Positions 32,650-44,284 of a DNA stretch of 64,000 nt are shown here, piece after piece; within the stretch, counting starts at the first letter, position 1, and each line of letters begins with the position of its first letter. Position numbers and translations under genes: made by a program. Source of the DNA: Selaginella moellendorffii (Eukaryota > Streptophyta > Lycopodiopsida > Selaginellales > Selaginellaceae); assembly GCF_000143415.4 (NCBI RefSeq), contig NW_003314278.1, positions 1,262,673-1,326,672 on the forward strand. Reading direction: 5' to 3'. Below the pieces are notes generated by a model. That model was not told the origin of the DNA and searched no databases. It saw nothing but the letters and a program-made list of their open reading frames with translations.

Positions 32650-33112
32650 AGTTCTTTGTTGTCTTTTTGCTAATTGATTTATATAATTTAGTTGAATTGC
32701 TAGAAATGTCTTTCTGCATCTTCAATTTTGCTACTAGTGAAAATTGGATATGTAATCATGATGCCATAGGGTGTTGTTAGGTTGATGAGTGCTATCTTTC
32801 TATTATTGCTGATGGTTCAGTTTTTGAGAACCTGGATAAGATTGAAAGTTGTCGATGTTGTAATCTTCGTAATTGGGAGTTTCGAGTGGTGGTAAATCTT
32901 GATCTAAGTCTAAATTTTGGTTGATTGTGTCTTCCTCAGCATTGGTTGTGTTGATGTTGTTTGGTTTGCCAACTTGTGTGGCTTGGGTCGTTTTGTCGAA
33001 AGTCTTGAATATAGTCTCAAGGATTTCGATTTAAGCTTGAGTCTTCTATTGCTTGTCTACTTCTAATTTTTGCTGGAGTTGTTTCTTATTTGTTGTATCT
33101 AATCTCGCTTGA
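32650..33112 (-). pseudogene. Possible retroelement gag fragment
   Basis: Minus-strand codons give a Gln/Asn/Thr-rich stretch with few stops: KKQLQQKLEVDKQ, ILETIFKTFDKTTQATQVGK, and PPLETPNYEDYNIDNFQSY. The composition resembles the disordered N-terminus of plant gypsy Gag. No zinc knuckle or capsid motif is present, so the call is weak. Confidence 0.25.
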
Positions 33113-33594
33113 GGACAACAACACTTAGAATACAGCCACTACTCAGCTCAGACATTTTAAACATCACCACCGACTAGAGAACATAGACCTTTATAGTGAG
33201 GATGTTCACAACTTTATACAACACAATTAAAGGTAGGCCACAATTACTTTACAACAATTTAACACAACAAGGACTCGTAAAAAGAGTAGCCATAGTATGC
33301 ATTCCTGTTCAATCTTGAAGTTGGCAAGCAATGACGTTGTTGAAGACTGATCACTTTACCGAGCTGAGTATAACATAGCAACACAAATACCAATACATAA
33401 GATCGTGTTAGTCTACACCACATGATTCTACAACTACACAACATTTCCTCAAGAAAAACACAATAAACCAAAGCTAACAACAACAAAACCGAAAAAACAA
33501 ATTCAAGAAAATGATAAGTCAAGAAAACTCTAGCACAACATCAAATGTACAAACGCAACCCTGATCCATTCAAGAAACAAGAGGTTGTTGTTGA
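33113..33594 (+). repeat. 0.48-kb duplicated segment (left copy)
   Basis: The segment beginning TTGAGGACAACAACACTTAG is repeated at 63545-64000 in the same orientation in this window. The adjoining 33595-35502 is repeated at 61530-63544 in the opposite orientation. So the segment is flipped relative to its neighbour in one copy. It carries no open frame of note and ends at a TTGTTGTTGATACAAG junction. It may be an LTR or a small mobile unit. Confidence 0.6.
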
Positions 33595-33810
33595 TACAAG
33601 TTTCTAGATTCTTGATTCTTGTATTTTTTATCTTCGATCCCTGTCCATGCTTTGATTAATTGTTATTTTTATTCCCCATCATCCCCAAGGGACCTCCACT
33701 TGTTAAATCCTTAATATTTCATTTCTATTTGCTTGGTTGCTTCTTAATAGCTCATCTGATAAATGTATATTTTTGTTTTCAATAATGTGAAGAAGAAATG
33801 CAAGTTCTTA

Positions 33811-34677
33811 TTAGTATGGAGATAGTTTGGTAAATTGAGATAGTTTCCATCTAACTAGACTACCTATTTCCAACTTACTTGAAACATCAACAAAAGAAGA
33901 GATTGAGATTCCAATATAATCCCACCCTAAAATTATGTTGTGTAGATCATCTTGAGGGTCTACAATAATAACTAGTCCCTCAGCCACAACTACATGTATA
34001 GCATCCACTATCTTCACAAGAGCTTTATACCATATACTACAAGCATTTATACTTATAGAGGAACACCTAGAATTAAGGATATTCTTACCTCCAGAAATAT
34101 TTTTACTCTCTATCTTCTGTGGAATAACATTTTCATCATTATTCCTCTGTCTTCCAATTGTATTTCCCTAGGAGATTTTGGTAGGAAATATCTCTATTAG
34201 AGATATCAGGTGATTCTGCTTCTATATAGAAAACCCACTAACATCCAACTCACCTATAAGGAGGGAGTAATTCGAGTTAAACACCTTAATAATGCAAAAC
34301 AAAACACATCTAACTCTTAAAGAAGCATAGTAACAAATACAAGTAGCATCTAAAGATTCTATTCTTCCCTTTGCAATTGATTCTCCATTATCCCAAACAA
34401 TCTCTATTACATCTCCTTTAACAACTTGAGAAAAACAAAGAAAATTACAAATATCAAAACACAAATAGAAGGAAAAAAATATAAAAAAAAAGACAAGAAA
34501 ATAGGAAATTAAAAAACAAAGCACTTTTTGTGAATATGAGAAAATAAAACATGAAAATATGTAGTGAAAATAATTAAAAATGCATAAAATAAGCACACAC
34601 AAAGTCAAAGAATTTCTAGCATGTACTTGCACACTAAAGACCCAATTTAATGTATTGATGAAAGAATATGAGCTCAC
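33811..34677 (-). pseudogene. Unrecognised two-part gene shared by both duplicated copies
   Basis: The minus-strand frame 34222-34677 has a hydrophobic Phe-rich start of doubtful reality, then VKGDVIEIVWDNGESIAKG and GELDVSGFSI. The frame 33811-34017 follows 200 bp later with VDAIHVVVAEGLVIIVDP and ILGWDYIGISI. The layout loosely recalls the small C-terminal domain of plant En/Spm-related transposon proteins (a V-x-LxS core, then a TVxxAxGxxVAWP-like helix). The match is too weak to name it. In the right copy (62690-63350) a single extra G breaks the first frame after IAKG. Confidence 0.3.
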
Positions 34678-35498
34678 AATAAACCAAAGTCAAATTAAGA
34701 GAGAAACAGATTGGTAAGTGCAAGTTTGTAAAATGACCAAAGAAATGGGGGTTACTTAACTTTGAACAAGCATGGTCTCAAACTCATTCTTCAAAAATGT
34801 AAGGATTTCTAACACTCTCTCTCTCTCTCATGGTCTCTTGTTTTTTTAAGCTAGCGTATGGGCTCATGCCTAGCCAAGCTCAAATTTGAGTTTCTCTAAA
34901 GAAGCTTGAGATTTCTTGGTGTGCACTTGTACACCTATAGATTAGTTTTGGATGACTCTCTCTTGTAAATCTTTGTTCTTTTGTTTTGAGATTTTTAGGC
35001 ATGCACTCTCATGCCTATAGACAAGTATGGGATGACTCTCTTGTAAATATACTACACTATCATATAGTCTCATGCCAAGCAATACTAAAATATGAATGTA
35101 TATTCTTTATAATAATGAAAACCATATGTTTTGAGGAAAGAAAAACTTACCATGGCCATAAACAAACCAAAACAGTGTGGGAGAGATATGTGCTTAGGAT
35201 GTGCTAGAGAGGAAGGAAAAATGCGTCCTAAGATGTGATCTATGAACCAGTAGTGGCGAACCCCTAGAGAACCCAAATAATAAAACCTAAGAAAAAACCA
35301 TAAGGCTAAGAGGGGGAAAATTTAAAATGCAAGCTTGACAAAGAATTTGAAATGCAAGGGTAGTGTTATGATACTAATAGCTTGTATCAGTTTTGTTTGA
35401 ATTTAGGCAGGATTGTTAAATAATGTAGTATAGATATTTAATGTTGTTATATAGTTCAAGAAGAGACTCCATAAAAAGTTTTTTCAAAAATTGAGATA

Positions 35499-35502
35499 AC
35501 TA
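35499..35502. repeat. Target-site duplication (ACTA) of the 35503-40169 element
   Basis: ACTA occurs at 35499-35502 and 40170-40173. The undisturbed right copy of the unit reads, in the complementary orientation, a single GATAACTAGAATT at about 61522-61535, so the empty site confirms the insertion and its edges. Confidence 0.85.
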
Positions 35503-35664
35503 TGTGAGTGCTTGGAATATGGAAAGGGAATATAAAAAATATGCATATCAATTAGCCCAAAAACCCTAGCGAGTGGTCCGGATTGAAACCAATCTGATGG
35601 CTATCAAAATCCCACTATGCTAATATTAATATATGGCATCGTAGCCGTACAATTGGCCCTCACA
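35503..35664 (-). repeat. 3' LTR
   Basis: The 162-bp LTR starts TGTGAGTGCTTGGAATATGG and ends GGCCCTCACA. Its polypurine tract lies just inside at 35665-35680 on the minus strand (GAGAGGAGGGGATGA), which fixes the element's direction. Confidence 0.9.
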
Positions 35665-36936
35665 TCATCCCCTCCTCTCAGAATAATGGAAGGTCGTTAG
35701 GGTTCTCTTGTAGACAAGCCAGGATTTGGAGAAATATCAGGAGGAGGCATCGGTGGATCTATAAGTGGTATTAACTTCTCCTGATCCCTTTGTATGAAGT
35801 ATTTCAGCTATTGCACATGCATAATCTCCGGAGGATCAGCCTGTTGGACATCATGCCGAATCTCATAAACTTGTGGTCCAACTTGCCGCAACACCTGATA
35901 CATTCCTTTCCACTAAGCAAGGAGCCCCTTAGATAAACCATGTACCGTAAGATGGGGAAAATGGACTAACACCAAATCATCCATTTTGTACTCCGTAGTT
36001 GGACAATGATGAGAGTTGTAGCGCCGTTGTTGTCCCACTTGTACGCAGCCTAAGTGTTCGGCAGACTCTGCTCGGATAAGTGGAAGAATGAGCATCGGCA
36101 GCTCGTGGCAATTGCAAAGGTAAACCCAGCTCCATCGGTAATATTGGATCATGACCATATAGAAGTTTATATGGTGAAGCACCAATAGAACTCTACACCC
36201 CTGTGACATAGACATACCGAAGAGATAGCAAATAACCATCCCAATCTGAATGTTGAAAATTCACATACTTCACAATCATCCCTTTGAATGTCTAAATGAG
36301 CCGTTCCACCAGACCGTTTGAATGTGGATGATAAGCACTCATGAAAGTGTGGCATATCCCTAACCGAGACCTCAAAACATGAAATGCCTCAGCCATAAAT
36401 GCAGGACCATTATCCAAAAGAATCCACTCTAGACAAGAATGCTGAAACACCACTCGATTGAGGAGGAAGTATCCAACAGCAATTACAGAGGCACTAGCAA
36501 GAGCATCAATTTCCACCCAATGAGTTAAATAGTCAGAAGCAATAATAGCATACTCATTGCCAGCAGTCGACCATGGAAAAGGTCCCATAAGATCAAATGC
36601 CACCAACTCAAACGGACTGAAAACACCAATTGACTCCAACCGTCCTTTCGGAGCACAAGGAAGAGTATTACGAGCTTGGCACCAAATGCAGCAACGTACA
36701 TACCGGATAATATCACGTTGCATCTTCGGCCAATAAAAAGACCTGTGCAGCTTCTCGGTCACACGACAATGTCCCATATGCCCACCTAGAATAAGAGAAT
36801 CACGATAGACATGGAGAAACCACAGAATAAAGACAAAAGGCACCATCAGTTGTAAATGATCATTAGGATCCATCCCCACAAAATAAAGAAGGCCATCTTC
36901 AAGGTGATATTGAGAATGTAAATGCCGGAAAGGCAA
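35665..36936 (-). pseudogene. Gypsy integrase
   Basis: The 214-codon frame 36936-36292 shows the HHCC finger (GGHMGHCR, then CCIWCQARN) and the full catalytic triad: VAFDLMGPF, LLDNGPAF and, 35 residues on, NGLVERLI. The C-terminal part continues in other frames to about 35913 (HCPTTEYKMDDLVLVHFPHL). Catalytic residues are intact, but the frame breaks after the triad at about 36292. Confidence 0.85.
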
Positions 36937-36984
36937 ATCATCAGCAAGTGATGTAGGATTCTCAAACCCATCTAGAAGCCTTCA

Positions 36985-37442
36985 AATTCATGGCTTAATC
37001 TTTTGAGACTTGCGAACCTTATCAAGAAAAGATAGATCTTGCTTTGTGCCTTGTGGACACTGAACGTCAAGTACAGCAACCGCTGACAGCACAGAATCCT
37101 CATTTAGAAAATCCACAGATGCTAGAACAATAGGCTCATCAGAAACATGACAAGAAAGTGGAGAAGGAAGAGGAGCTCGAGAAAGGGCATCAACATCAAC
37201 TATAGTACTCTCTAGGCGATGAACAACATCAAAATCATATATCTGAAGCTTCAAAGCTTACGGAGCAGTAAGACCAACCAGGTTCTTCTGCTTTAATAAT
37301 GAAGTAACAGCAGCATAGTCACCTTCAAGTAATATCTGAGAACCATGTAGATATGCATGAAGTTTCTCAAAACCCCAAACTACCACTAAACACTCCTTCT
37401 CTATCGTGGAGTAGTTCACCTCTGCTAATTATAACATACGGC
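36985..37442 (-). pseudogene. Gypsy RNase H region
   Basis: Broken minus-strand codons contain the RNase H end: LQIYDFDVVHRLESTIVDVD then ALSRAPL (37254-37160), preceded by decayed core sequence to 37442. Stops at about 37255 and 37430 separate it from reverse transcriptase. Confidence 0.65.
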
Positions 37443-38693
37443 TTATCTATGCAATGGGATGATGATAGGGAACTTTAGAACAGCCATAAGTTTGTTATGA
37501 TCAACTTGTAAACCCTTACGAGAAATATGGTACCCAAGATAAGTTGTGTCTTTGGACCCAAACATGCACTTCGACTGCTTCAGCTTTAAACTAACGTCCT
37601 GTAGCCAATCCAACACTTTACACACATCACAAATGTGCTCCTCCCACGTCCCCTTTGAGTGAATCAAGACATCATCAATGAAGTCAATAGTCACTTCTGG
37701 CATATCACAAAGAACCTCGTCCATCATCTGCTGGAAAGTTGCTGGAGCATTGTTCAAACTAAACAGCATCACCAAGAATTTGTACAAATCAAACGGTGTA
37801 CGAAAAGCAGTCTTAGGAATATCTTCTTTGGCCATTGGTACTTGCCAGTACCCAAAAGCAAGACCTAGCTTAGCGAACCAACGACTTTGCCCAAGACGAT
37901 CAAAAAAATCAGTAGTGTGTGGAAGAGGGTACACATCCGGGATCATCATGTCATTTAACGAATGATAATTGATGCAAAAACAAATACTCCCATCAGGCTT
38001 CATCACAAAATGAGGTTTACATGCCCAAAGACTCCGTAACTTCCGAATAACACCCTTCTCCAACATTTCCTTGACGTTTGCACATAAAATCTTAATCTCC
38101 TTGGGTGACCAACGATGAATAGAAACTTTGATTGGACAAGCATCCCTAGTTGAAATCAGATGACGTGTGGTAATCTTGGCCCTAGATGATAGGTCAAATT
38201 CAAAGAGACCAGAATACTCCTTCATGAGCTGGTCAACTGCTGCAACACAAAGATTGTTGGAGGGATTGGAAAAGGGAAGAGCAAAACAAGACGGAAACAT
38301 AGGAGGAAATAATGGGGGAACAAAAGTAATGGAAGCAAAGGTAAAAGTAGAGGGACGAAGAAGTACGGAAGTAAAAGGAATGAATGAAACATAAGGAAGT
38401 ATGAGACAAGGGGGAAAAGCCTCAAAGTCACACTTGGCATGATTGCACTGCAACCAATCTATACCAAGAATGAGGTCAAAAGCTTGACTCAACACCACCC
38501 ACAATGACTGCAACTTAAGCTCAAGATCGCCCACACACACAACTAGGTCCATGTCATCCTGTGCACGTGCACGTGTATGGCTATTGCCATAAAGAATGAA
38601 AACTAGTTCCATCACATGGCACAAGTGTAGACGGCAACGTGTGGCAACAGGTCGAGTAATAGAAGATAAACTCAAATCTGTATCAACCAACAT
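37443..38693 (-). pseudogene. Gypsy protease and reverse transcriptase
   Basis: A 416-codon frame carries the protease C-terminus (FDLILGIDWLQCNHAKCDFE), a linker and a near-complete reverse transcriptase: MKPDGSICFCINYHSLNDM, FSLNNAPATFQQMMDEVL and active site FIDDVLIHS. The first catalytic Asp is lost: KLGLAFGYWQ stands where the family has KLDLxSGYxQ. The enzyme is therefore probably inactive although the frame is open. Confidence 0.88.
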
Positions 38694-39056
38694 GGAGAGA
38701 ATAATAAGAGACCTCTTGTTATAAAAATGAGCTTAGAAAGTAAATACTGGATGAACTGGTGCCGAGTGAACCCCTTGATGATACTCCCGAAAGAAAGATG
38801 GAAGGGTCATTGACTTATTCATGCAAGGTCCCTCCATTACTCGTGCAACTCCTCATTTCCCGGATGCATCTCGGTGTCCAAACCTTCCACTGCAACAGCT
38901 TCAACGATACGTTGCTGATGCCAAGGTCTCCACCCAGAAAATGGAGGTCGCCAATTTGGAAAACACCAACAAACACCGATAAGTATGACCAACTTCATCA
39001 TATGCCCAGCAGTGAAAATCACAGCTACGACCACGCCCTTGCCCTTGTCCTTGGAC

Positions 39057-39554
39057 TCAAGCAACAGCAGCATTAACCTCCATTGGAACAAGACTATCAT
39101 CCATGGGTAGTGGAGCTAAAGGACGTGCAGCGAGAAGTGGAAGAAGCGATGTCTCATAATGTTGTGCCAAGCAAAAAGCATCGTCAAGGGTGGCAAGAGC
39201 AAGTGCATGCACAAGTCTGACAAAATCTTGACGAAGTGCTGGCCACAACATTCCTAGCTTGATTCGCTTTGACATATTTGGCTCTGCACAAAGCAAAAGA
39301 CTTCGGAAACGAATGCCAAATTGCATCACTGACTCAAATGGCCCTTGGTGAAGATGATGTAATTGTTGGAAGGCATCATCACAATCATTGGCATGTTCAA
39401 AGGCACATTTGAAGATGTCTGAGAGAACACTCCAATCCTCACGAGTGGCTGCACTCAAACCATTATACCACTGTAACGCCATCCCTTGGAGACACATGGG
39501 AAACTCACGCAAACGCTGAGCATCATCCCAAGAATAATATGTGGCAATCACCAT
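39057..39554 (-). pseudogene. Gypsy Gag capsid fragment
   Basis: A 165-codon frame contains the retrotransposon gag capsid signature: WDDAQRLREFPMCLQGMALQ with WYNGL, WSVLSDIFKCAF, and FESVMQFGIRFRSLLLCAEP. Gag forms the virus-like particle. No clear CCHC knuckle follows before the protease region (38700-39050), which is broken. An upstream start within 39560-40000 is not resolved. Confidence 0.75.
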
Positions 39555-40004
39555 GAAGTGATCAAATCAATAGTACATATCATCCCCAGGATTTCCACAA
39601 AAGAACTCTGGCCGAACGCGAGAAATGGCACCAAGAGCAGGAGGAGTTGTACCATGTGCCATGAATGCCACCATCAACTGAGTTTAGTCGTTCAATTGCA
39701 AGCACATAGCATCAAGCAATTGTACTAACTGATGCTCTAGAGACAAAGGAGGAGATTACTGATCTACCATGAAAATGAACGAAAAAGAAAAAGCAAAAGA
39801 AGAGAAATGACAAAAAGCTAAAAGGAAATGGTAGATCTAGACAATGCAAAAAGTTAGATCTAAACTAAAATCTTGAAAGGAAAGAACAAAAGAAAGGAAA
39901 TGGAAAAAAACTAAATCTAAACGATGCAGAAGTTAAATCTAAACCAAAATCCTAAATCCAAGCACTTTTTAGGGACAATCAAAAGTGCCCCTCAACTCCA
40001 CCAA

Positions 40005-40169
40005 TGTGAGTGCTTGGAATATGGAAAGAGAATATAGAAATGTGCATATTAATTAGCCCAAAAACCCTAGTTTATATATGGTCTGAATTGCAACCAATCC
40101 AATGGCTACCAAAATCCCACTACACTAATATTAGTATACAGTATTGTAGCCGTACACTTGGCCCTCACA
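40005..40169 (-). repeat. 5' LTR
   Basis: The 165-bp LTR is a match of 35503-35664. The bases just inside (39987-40004, read on the minus strand) are TTGGTGGAGTTGAGGGGC, starting TGG as tRNA-complementary primer sites do. The tRNA species is not identified. Confidence 0.9.
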
Positions 40170-40404
40170 ACTAGAATTCTTTTAGTATTTATTGAAATTT
40201 TGTTTACAAGATTATATAATGAGAATCATGGCTTGAAATTTATTATTAAAGAGTATATGTTGCATATGTTGTAGTTTATTACTCTATTTTATTCTATTTA
40301 TATTCTATGTTATATTTTACCATTTTCATTTTAAATTTTATTGTTTTATAGAATTTAATTCCTGAATTATATTGTTATATTGTTTGATCATTTTATTTAT
40401 CTTG

Positions 40405-42430
40405 CTTTCTCGCTTCACTCGTGGCTCCAAAGAATCACCCCAGCCAAAACAAATTCCTCCTTCCACGACTACTACTTCACTACACTGCTCTACCAAAATC
40501 CACCCAGCAACAGTCACTACTACTTACTTGTGGAGTGTGATTTACAATTCCACCTCTTGCAAGTCGTCTCCAAACACTCCGGAGGAACTGGCAGCTTCGA
40601 ATCCCACTGTGCCAGACTGTTGATGGTGGTGCTGATGAATCAAACTTTCCTGGTGTTGGTTTTGCTGCTGCTGCACTGGTGGAGTGACTTCCAGAGCTGG
40701 AGGTGGCAGCAATGAGACGGTCGACGTTGTTGCTGGATAGTGATTCGAATAGAACATTGCTGGCGAAGAGCCGCTTGAGAGATGATCAGGCGTTGGCCCC
40801 GGATCGTTTCTCATATCCTGTACAACCGGCTGAGTGAATGCTGCTGCTGCAAACGGTCCATTCCCGTTTGAGAATGCCATGTCGGGGACAAAGGCCGGTG
40901 CTGAGGAAGGATCCACCGAATGGTTGCTGTTGATATCTGGAGCAGCAGCAGCAGCTGCTGCAGCATGAAAAATCTCGCTGGAGCCAAAGGCTTTGCGCTT
41001 GCCTTTGGCACCACGCCAAACAGTGGAGGAGAGTCCGATGATGTCTTGGATGGTGTTACGCTACCTTTGTTGAATGTATCGACATATCTGCAAAAACCTC
41101 GTGAGATTGGAGTGCTGGGAATGACCAAAACGGTACCTTGATCTAACGTTTTGACGTGCACGAGCTGCGTACTGGTTACTGCTCGTAGGCATTGGTGGGA
41201 TTCCACTCACAACCAGTTGCGGCCTTTCCGGAGTTGGCTGTGGTATCTCCGGAGAAATGGAAATAGGAGTGCCATTCTCCTCCACGCGTGAGACGAGCTT
41301 GTTTGCCATGGGAGGAGGAGTCAATGGAAGCTCAGGCGCTTGTGTCTTGGCTCCTTCTTCAACCTTATCTAAACTTGTTGCTGTCGCCAAGCTTTGCCTG
41401 CATCACACACCAACCATCAATCAGCTAGCGCTTTTTCCAAAGCTTCTACAAACCTCCTTCAAGTGTTTTTATGAAGCCCATCGCTCTTTGCACAAAAGAA
41501 GTAAAGACGCCTCTGTTTGGCGTTCCTTTAGCTGGACTAACAATCTGATGAAAGAATACAAGTCTTAATCAAAGGTACACAAGAGCAAGTTGAGTTACCT
41601 GTGCAGGCCTAAAGTCAGGCTCAGAAATGCTTCTCACTGGCATGTTGGATCTTCTCGTATTATCACTTATGGGTTCCATTGATGCCAATGAGGCAAGTGA
41701 CACACTGCTTCTGCTAGAAGCTGTTGCGGGACGGTTATTAATATCAGCATTATCGGAAGCTTTCAGGGGCGAATGGCCTATCATCTTGTGTAGACCAATA
41801 TTGCCAAAAAACCGTTGCACAATTGACGTTGAGCCTCCCTGGATAACAGGAAAGTGAGTATAAAAGCCGAGTGTCCACTTACAAACCTGAGAGTGGATAT
41901 GAAGACGCTCTTCCAAGGCTACAGCCGCTTCTTTGCACACATCAGCTGCATGGCCCGCTGTTTTCAATGTTTTCAACACCGCTTGGCAATACCTTCGAAG
42001 AGAAACCTTGTGTTAACGAAGCATACAGTTAAAAATCACTACCAACCTTAAAGCTTCGTTTATCTTTCCAGCTTCAGCAAGCATCAACGAATAAATAAGC
42101 TTGTATGGCTGAAAAGGAAGTAAAATAAACTGGGAATTGCCTTTCACTCTTGCAAATTCGTACACTTCCATTCGCTGATGAAGAAAAGGTTAACAATTGT
42201 TATTGAGGACAAACACGGCTTACCTGGATATCTTCTGGACTAGCATACATGCGTGGATACTTACAATGGTCGGCACCTATAAGACAAAGTCTGGCAGAAG
42301 GGGAGAAAGGCTCAAAATGCAACAAGATAGCATATATGGGCTCCACATATCTGCAAGTTAAAACTATGAGAAACATCAACGTGTGACCATGTAAATCTAA
42401 GACATGTGCGAATGCAAAAGTCCTTATAAG
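40405..42430 (-). pseudogene. SEC16: SEC16 3' half, copy A
   Basis: SEC16 is the ER-exit-site scaffold that organises COPII coat assembly; this is its C-terminal half. Minus-strand exons read CLIGADHCKYPRMYASPEDI (42300-42235), PYKLIYSLMLAEAGK-type sequence (about 42110-42060), LKTLKTAGHAADVCKEAAVA (41979 on), then SMEPISDNTRRSNMPVRSIS and EPDFRPAQ. A Pro-rich tail follows, and the conserved end is FGDDLQEVEL (40542). Introns are about 50-75 bp. Relative to the other copies, one base is missing in the KFFVPAAA-type segment (about 40967), shifting the frame. The first half of the gene is absent. Confidence 0.85.
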
Positions 42431-42735
42431 TTTACTTTGCAACACAAATTTTTTCAATGTGCGTACCCAACTTTCTTAATTTTTAAAGTGGGTCGCTTAA
42501 GTTTTTTTTGACTAAATAAATGTGCGAATTGGTCCTTTCTCAACATAAAAGATAATGTTTTGCCAAGCTTACCACAACCACTGGCAACCTTGATTGGCAA
42601 TGATGTTGTCCTTGGCTGTGGTATCTATAACCATACAGCTAGGGCCAAAGTTACACCACCAATGGCCCATAGCAAGCACAGCCATGGTGGCACAAGGTCT
42701 CGGCCATGGCTAGCACTACCTTGGCTGGCCTTAGC
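42431..42735. other. No gene seen
   Basis: Sequence upstream of SEC16 copy A loses similarity to copy C at about 42400. One 73-codon frame (42560-42781) has no recognisable domain. Confidence 0.3.
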
Positions 42736-43140
42736 CGTGGCATACCCATCTACTAGAGGAGCTAGAGGAGAGCTGTTGTAGGAGGAGTGTTAGAGGAGTT
42801 GGAGGAGAGCTGTTGCAGAAGAAGTGCTGGAGGAGCTGGAGAGCTGCTATAGGAGGAGTGCTGGAGGAGACTCAATGCACAAGGGATTTTGGAGGAGCTA
42901 GAGGGTGAGAAAGAATGATTTGATGAAAAAAAAAAAAACTGAAAAATCCAAGAGTAGGATTAGCAAAAGTACAATGTGGAAGAGAGTTGTTGCAAGAGGA
43001 GCACTAGAGGACATGGAGGAGAGTTGCTACAGGAAGAGTGTTGGAGGGAGGAGATATGTTGCATTGGAGGAAAGTAAGAGCCACTAGAGGAGTTGGGCAC
43101 TAGAGGAAAATAAGAGTTGCTAGGTGGAGAGTTGGGCATT
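42736..43140. repeat. Degenerate GGAGGAG minisatellite
   Basis: Irregular units of roughly 40-50 bp are built from GGAGGAG, GAGCTGTTG and AGTGCTGGAGGAG, purine-rich on the plus strand. Reverse frames read as Ser/Pro-rich peptides and are not credible genes. Confidence 0.75.
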
Positions 43141-44284
43141 ATACACAATACCATCTACAATAACTAACCCTAACAAAACTCAAATGGATATAATTTTCTG
43201 CATTGCACTATGCAACAACGTTTGGTTTGCTTTGATATTGTCAATTTTTACATAAATAAAAAAATTATATGATGTACTTATTTTAATACATTTTTTTATT
43301 CATATATAATTTAGAATTTTAGTACTTCATGTTTATCTCTCAAAGAGTTCAACTAATGTTTTTTTTATCAATTTTATTCTTCCTATAGTAAGCTTAAAGC
43401 AAATAATGAAGAATATAAGGAAGAAGTCCTACACTCTTGCAATACTAAAATCTTGCAAACTTTCCTTTAAGAACATTATTACTAGTCAAAAAGTTCACTT
43501 TTTTTGAGTAGTCTGATGTGTTTGTCTTTATAGCATGTCCATAAACAGAAAACAAGGAACTTCTTACTTGCTCCTCATAGTAGAGTATCACAGTGATAGA
43601 AGAAGTTTGAGCTTCTTCTCCATGCAATGGGCAACAATATAATCAAGTGGCTGTAGTGATTGATACAAAAGGTCTCCTGGATCTTGCTTGTTAGGCTGGC
43701 GTGGCTAAGACACTGATAAAGGTAAGTTCTGCAAAGATTTAATAAGGTTTTGCTGGATTGTCCTTACTGGGCTTACAGTTAGATCATGGGTGATCAGGAG
43801 CTCACAGTTTTGCACAAGATTTGATCAAACATGTTTCTTGCTTGAGCTAGGATCCTTGATCTGCCATGGGTGGTGATCAATGCATTCACAAAAGGTGCCG
43901 AAATGAAATCCAACAGCTTAAGCACTTTCAAAAGACACCCATTCTAGGCATTTGCAGTGATCATTGCATTCCAAGAGACCAAGGTCCTCTTGCTCAAAAC
44001 TTCCTGCTATGCTCATGATCACATTTCCAAGATTGAGTTCCATGTTTCTAGAATTCTTCTGTGAATCGTCACTTCTTTCTCATACTGCACAGGTCACAAA
44101 TAACCCAAGAAATCACCTCATGGAGGCTGCAACACTCAATAGTTCTAGGACTGGCAGACAAGCCCTGTCCCATGGACAGCCACTGCTCCTTACGTGGGAA
44201 TGTGCACATGACAGAGGTTCGTTTCTGTTTTCCAGTCTGTCTTTTAACTCTTCAAATGTCTTGATCATTATGAAGAAGGGAACC
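43141..44284. other. 1.1 kb without a supported gene
   Basis: The first 500 bp are AT-rich with no motif. A 108-codon frame at 43964-44290 has no domain I recognise. The RRP5 fragment begins right after it. Confidence 0.35.

Larger units (their letters stand above)
33595..35502 (-). repeat. AT-rich body of duplicated unit, left copy
   Basis: On the minus strand this continues from 40170-40405 once the retroelement 35503-40169 is removed, and is the inverted copy of 61305-63544. It contains two conserved minus-strand frames. 34222-34677 reads VKGDVIEIVWDNGESIAKG. 33811-34017 reads KIVDAIHVVVAEGLVIIVDP. A CT microsatellite lies near 34817. The left copy has about 200 bp (34930-35130) missing from the right copy, and lacks the MITE found there. 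Confidence 0.75.
35503..40169 (-). mobile_element. 4.67-kb Ty3/gypsy retrotransposon with short LTRs
   Basis: LTRs are 35503-35664 (162 bp) and 40005-40169 (165 bp), each TGTGAG...CTCACA, with an ACTA duplication outside. The element reads on the minus strand: 5' LTR at 40169-40005, a primer-binding-type sequence starting TTGGTGGAGTTGAGGGGC, gag (about 39554-39057), protease and RT (38693-37443), RNase H (37440-36985), integrase (36936-35913), a purine tract (35665-35680) and the 3' LTR. LTRs differ at about 20-25 positions, so insertion is not recent. Frame breaks separate all domains. No chromodomain is seen. Confidence 0.9.
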
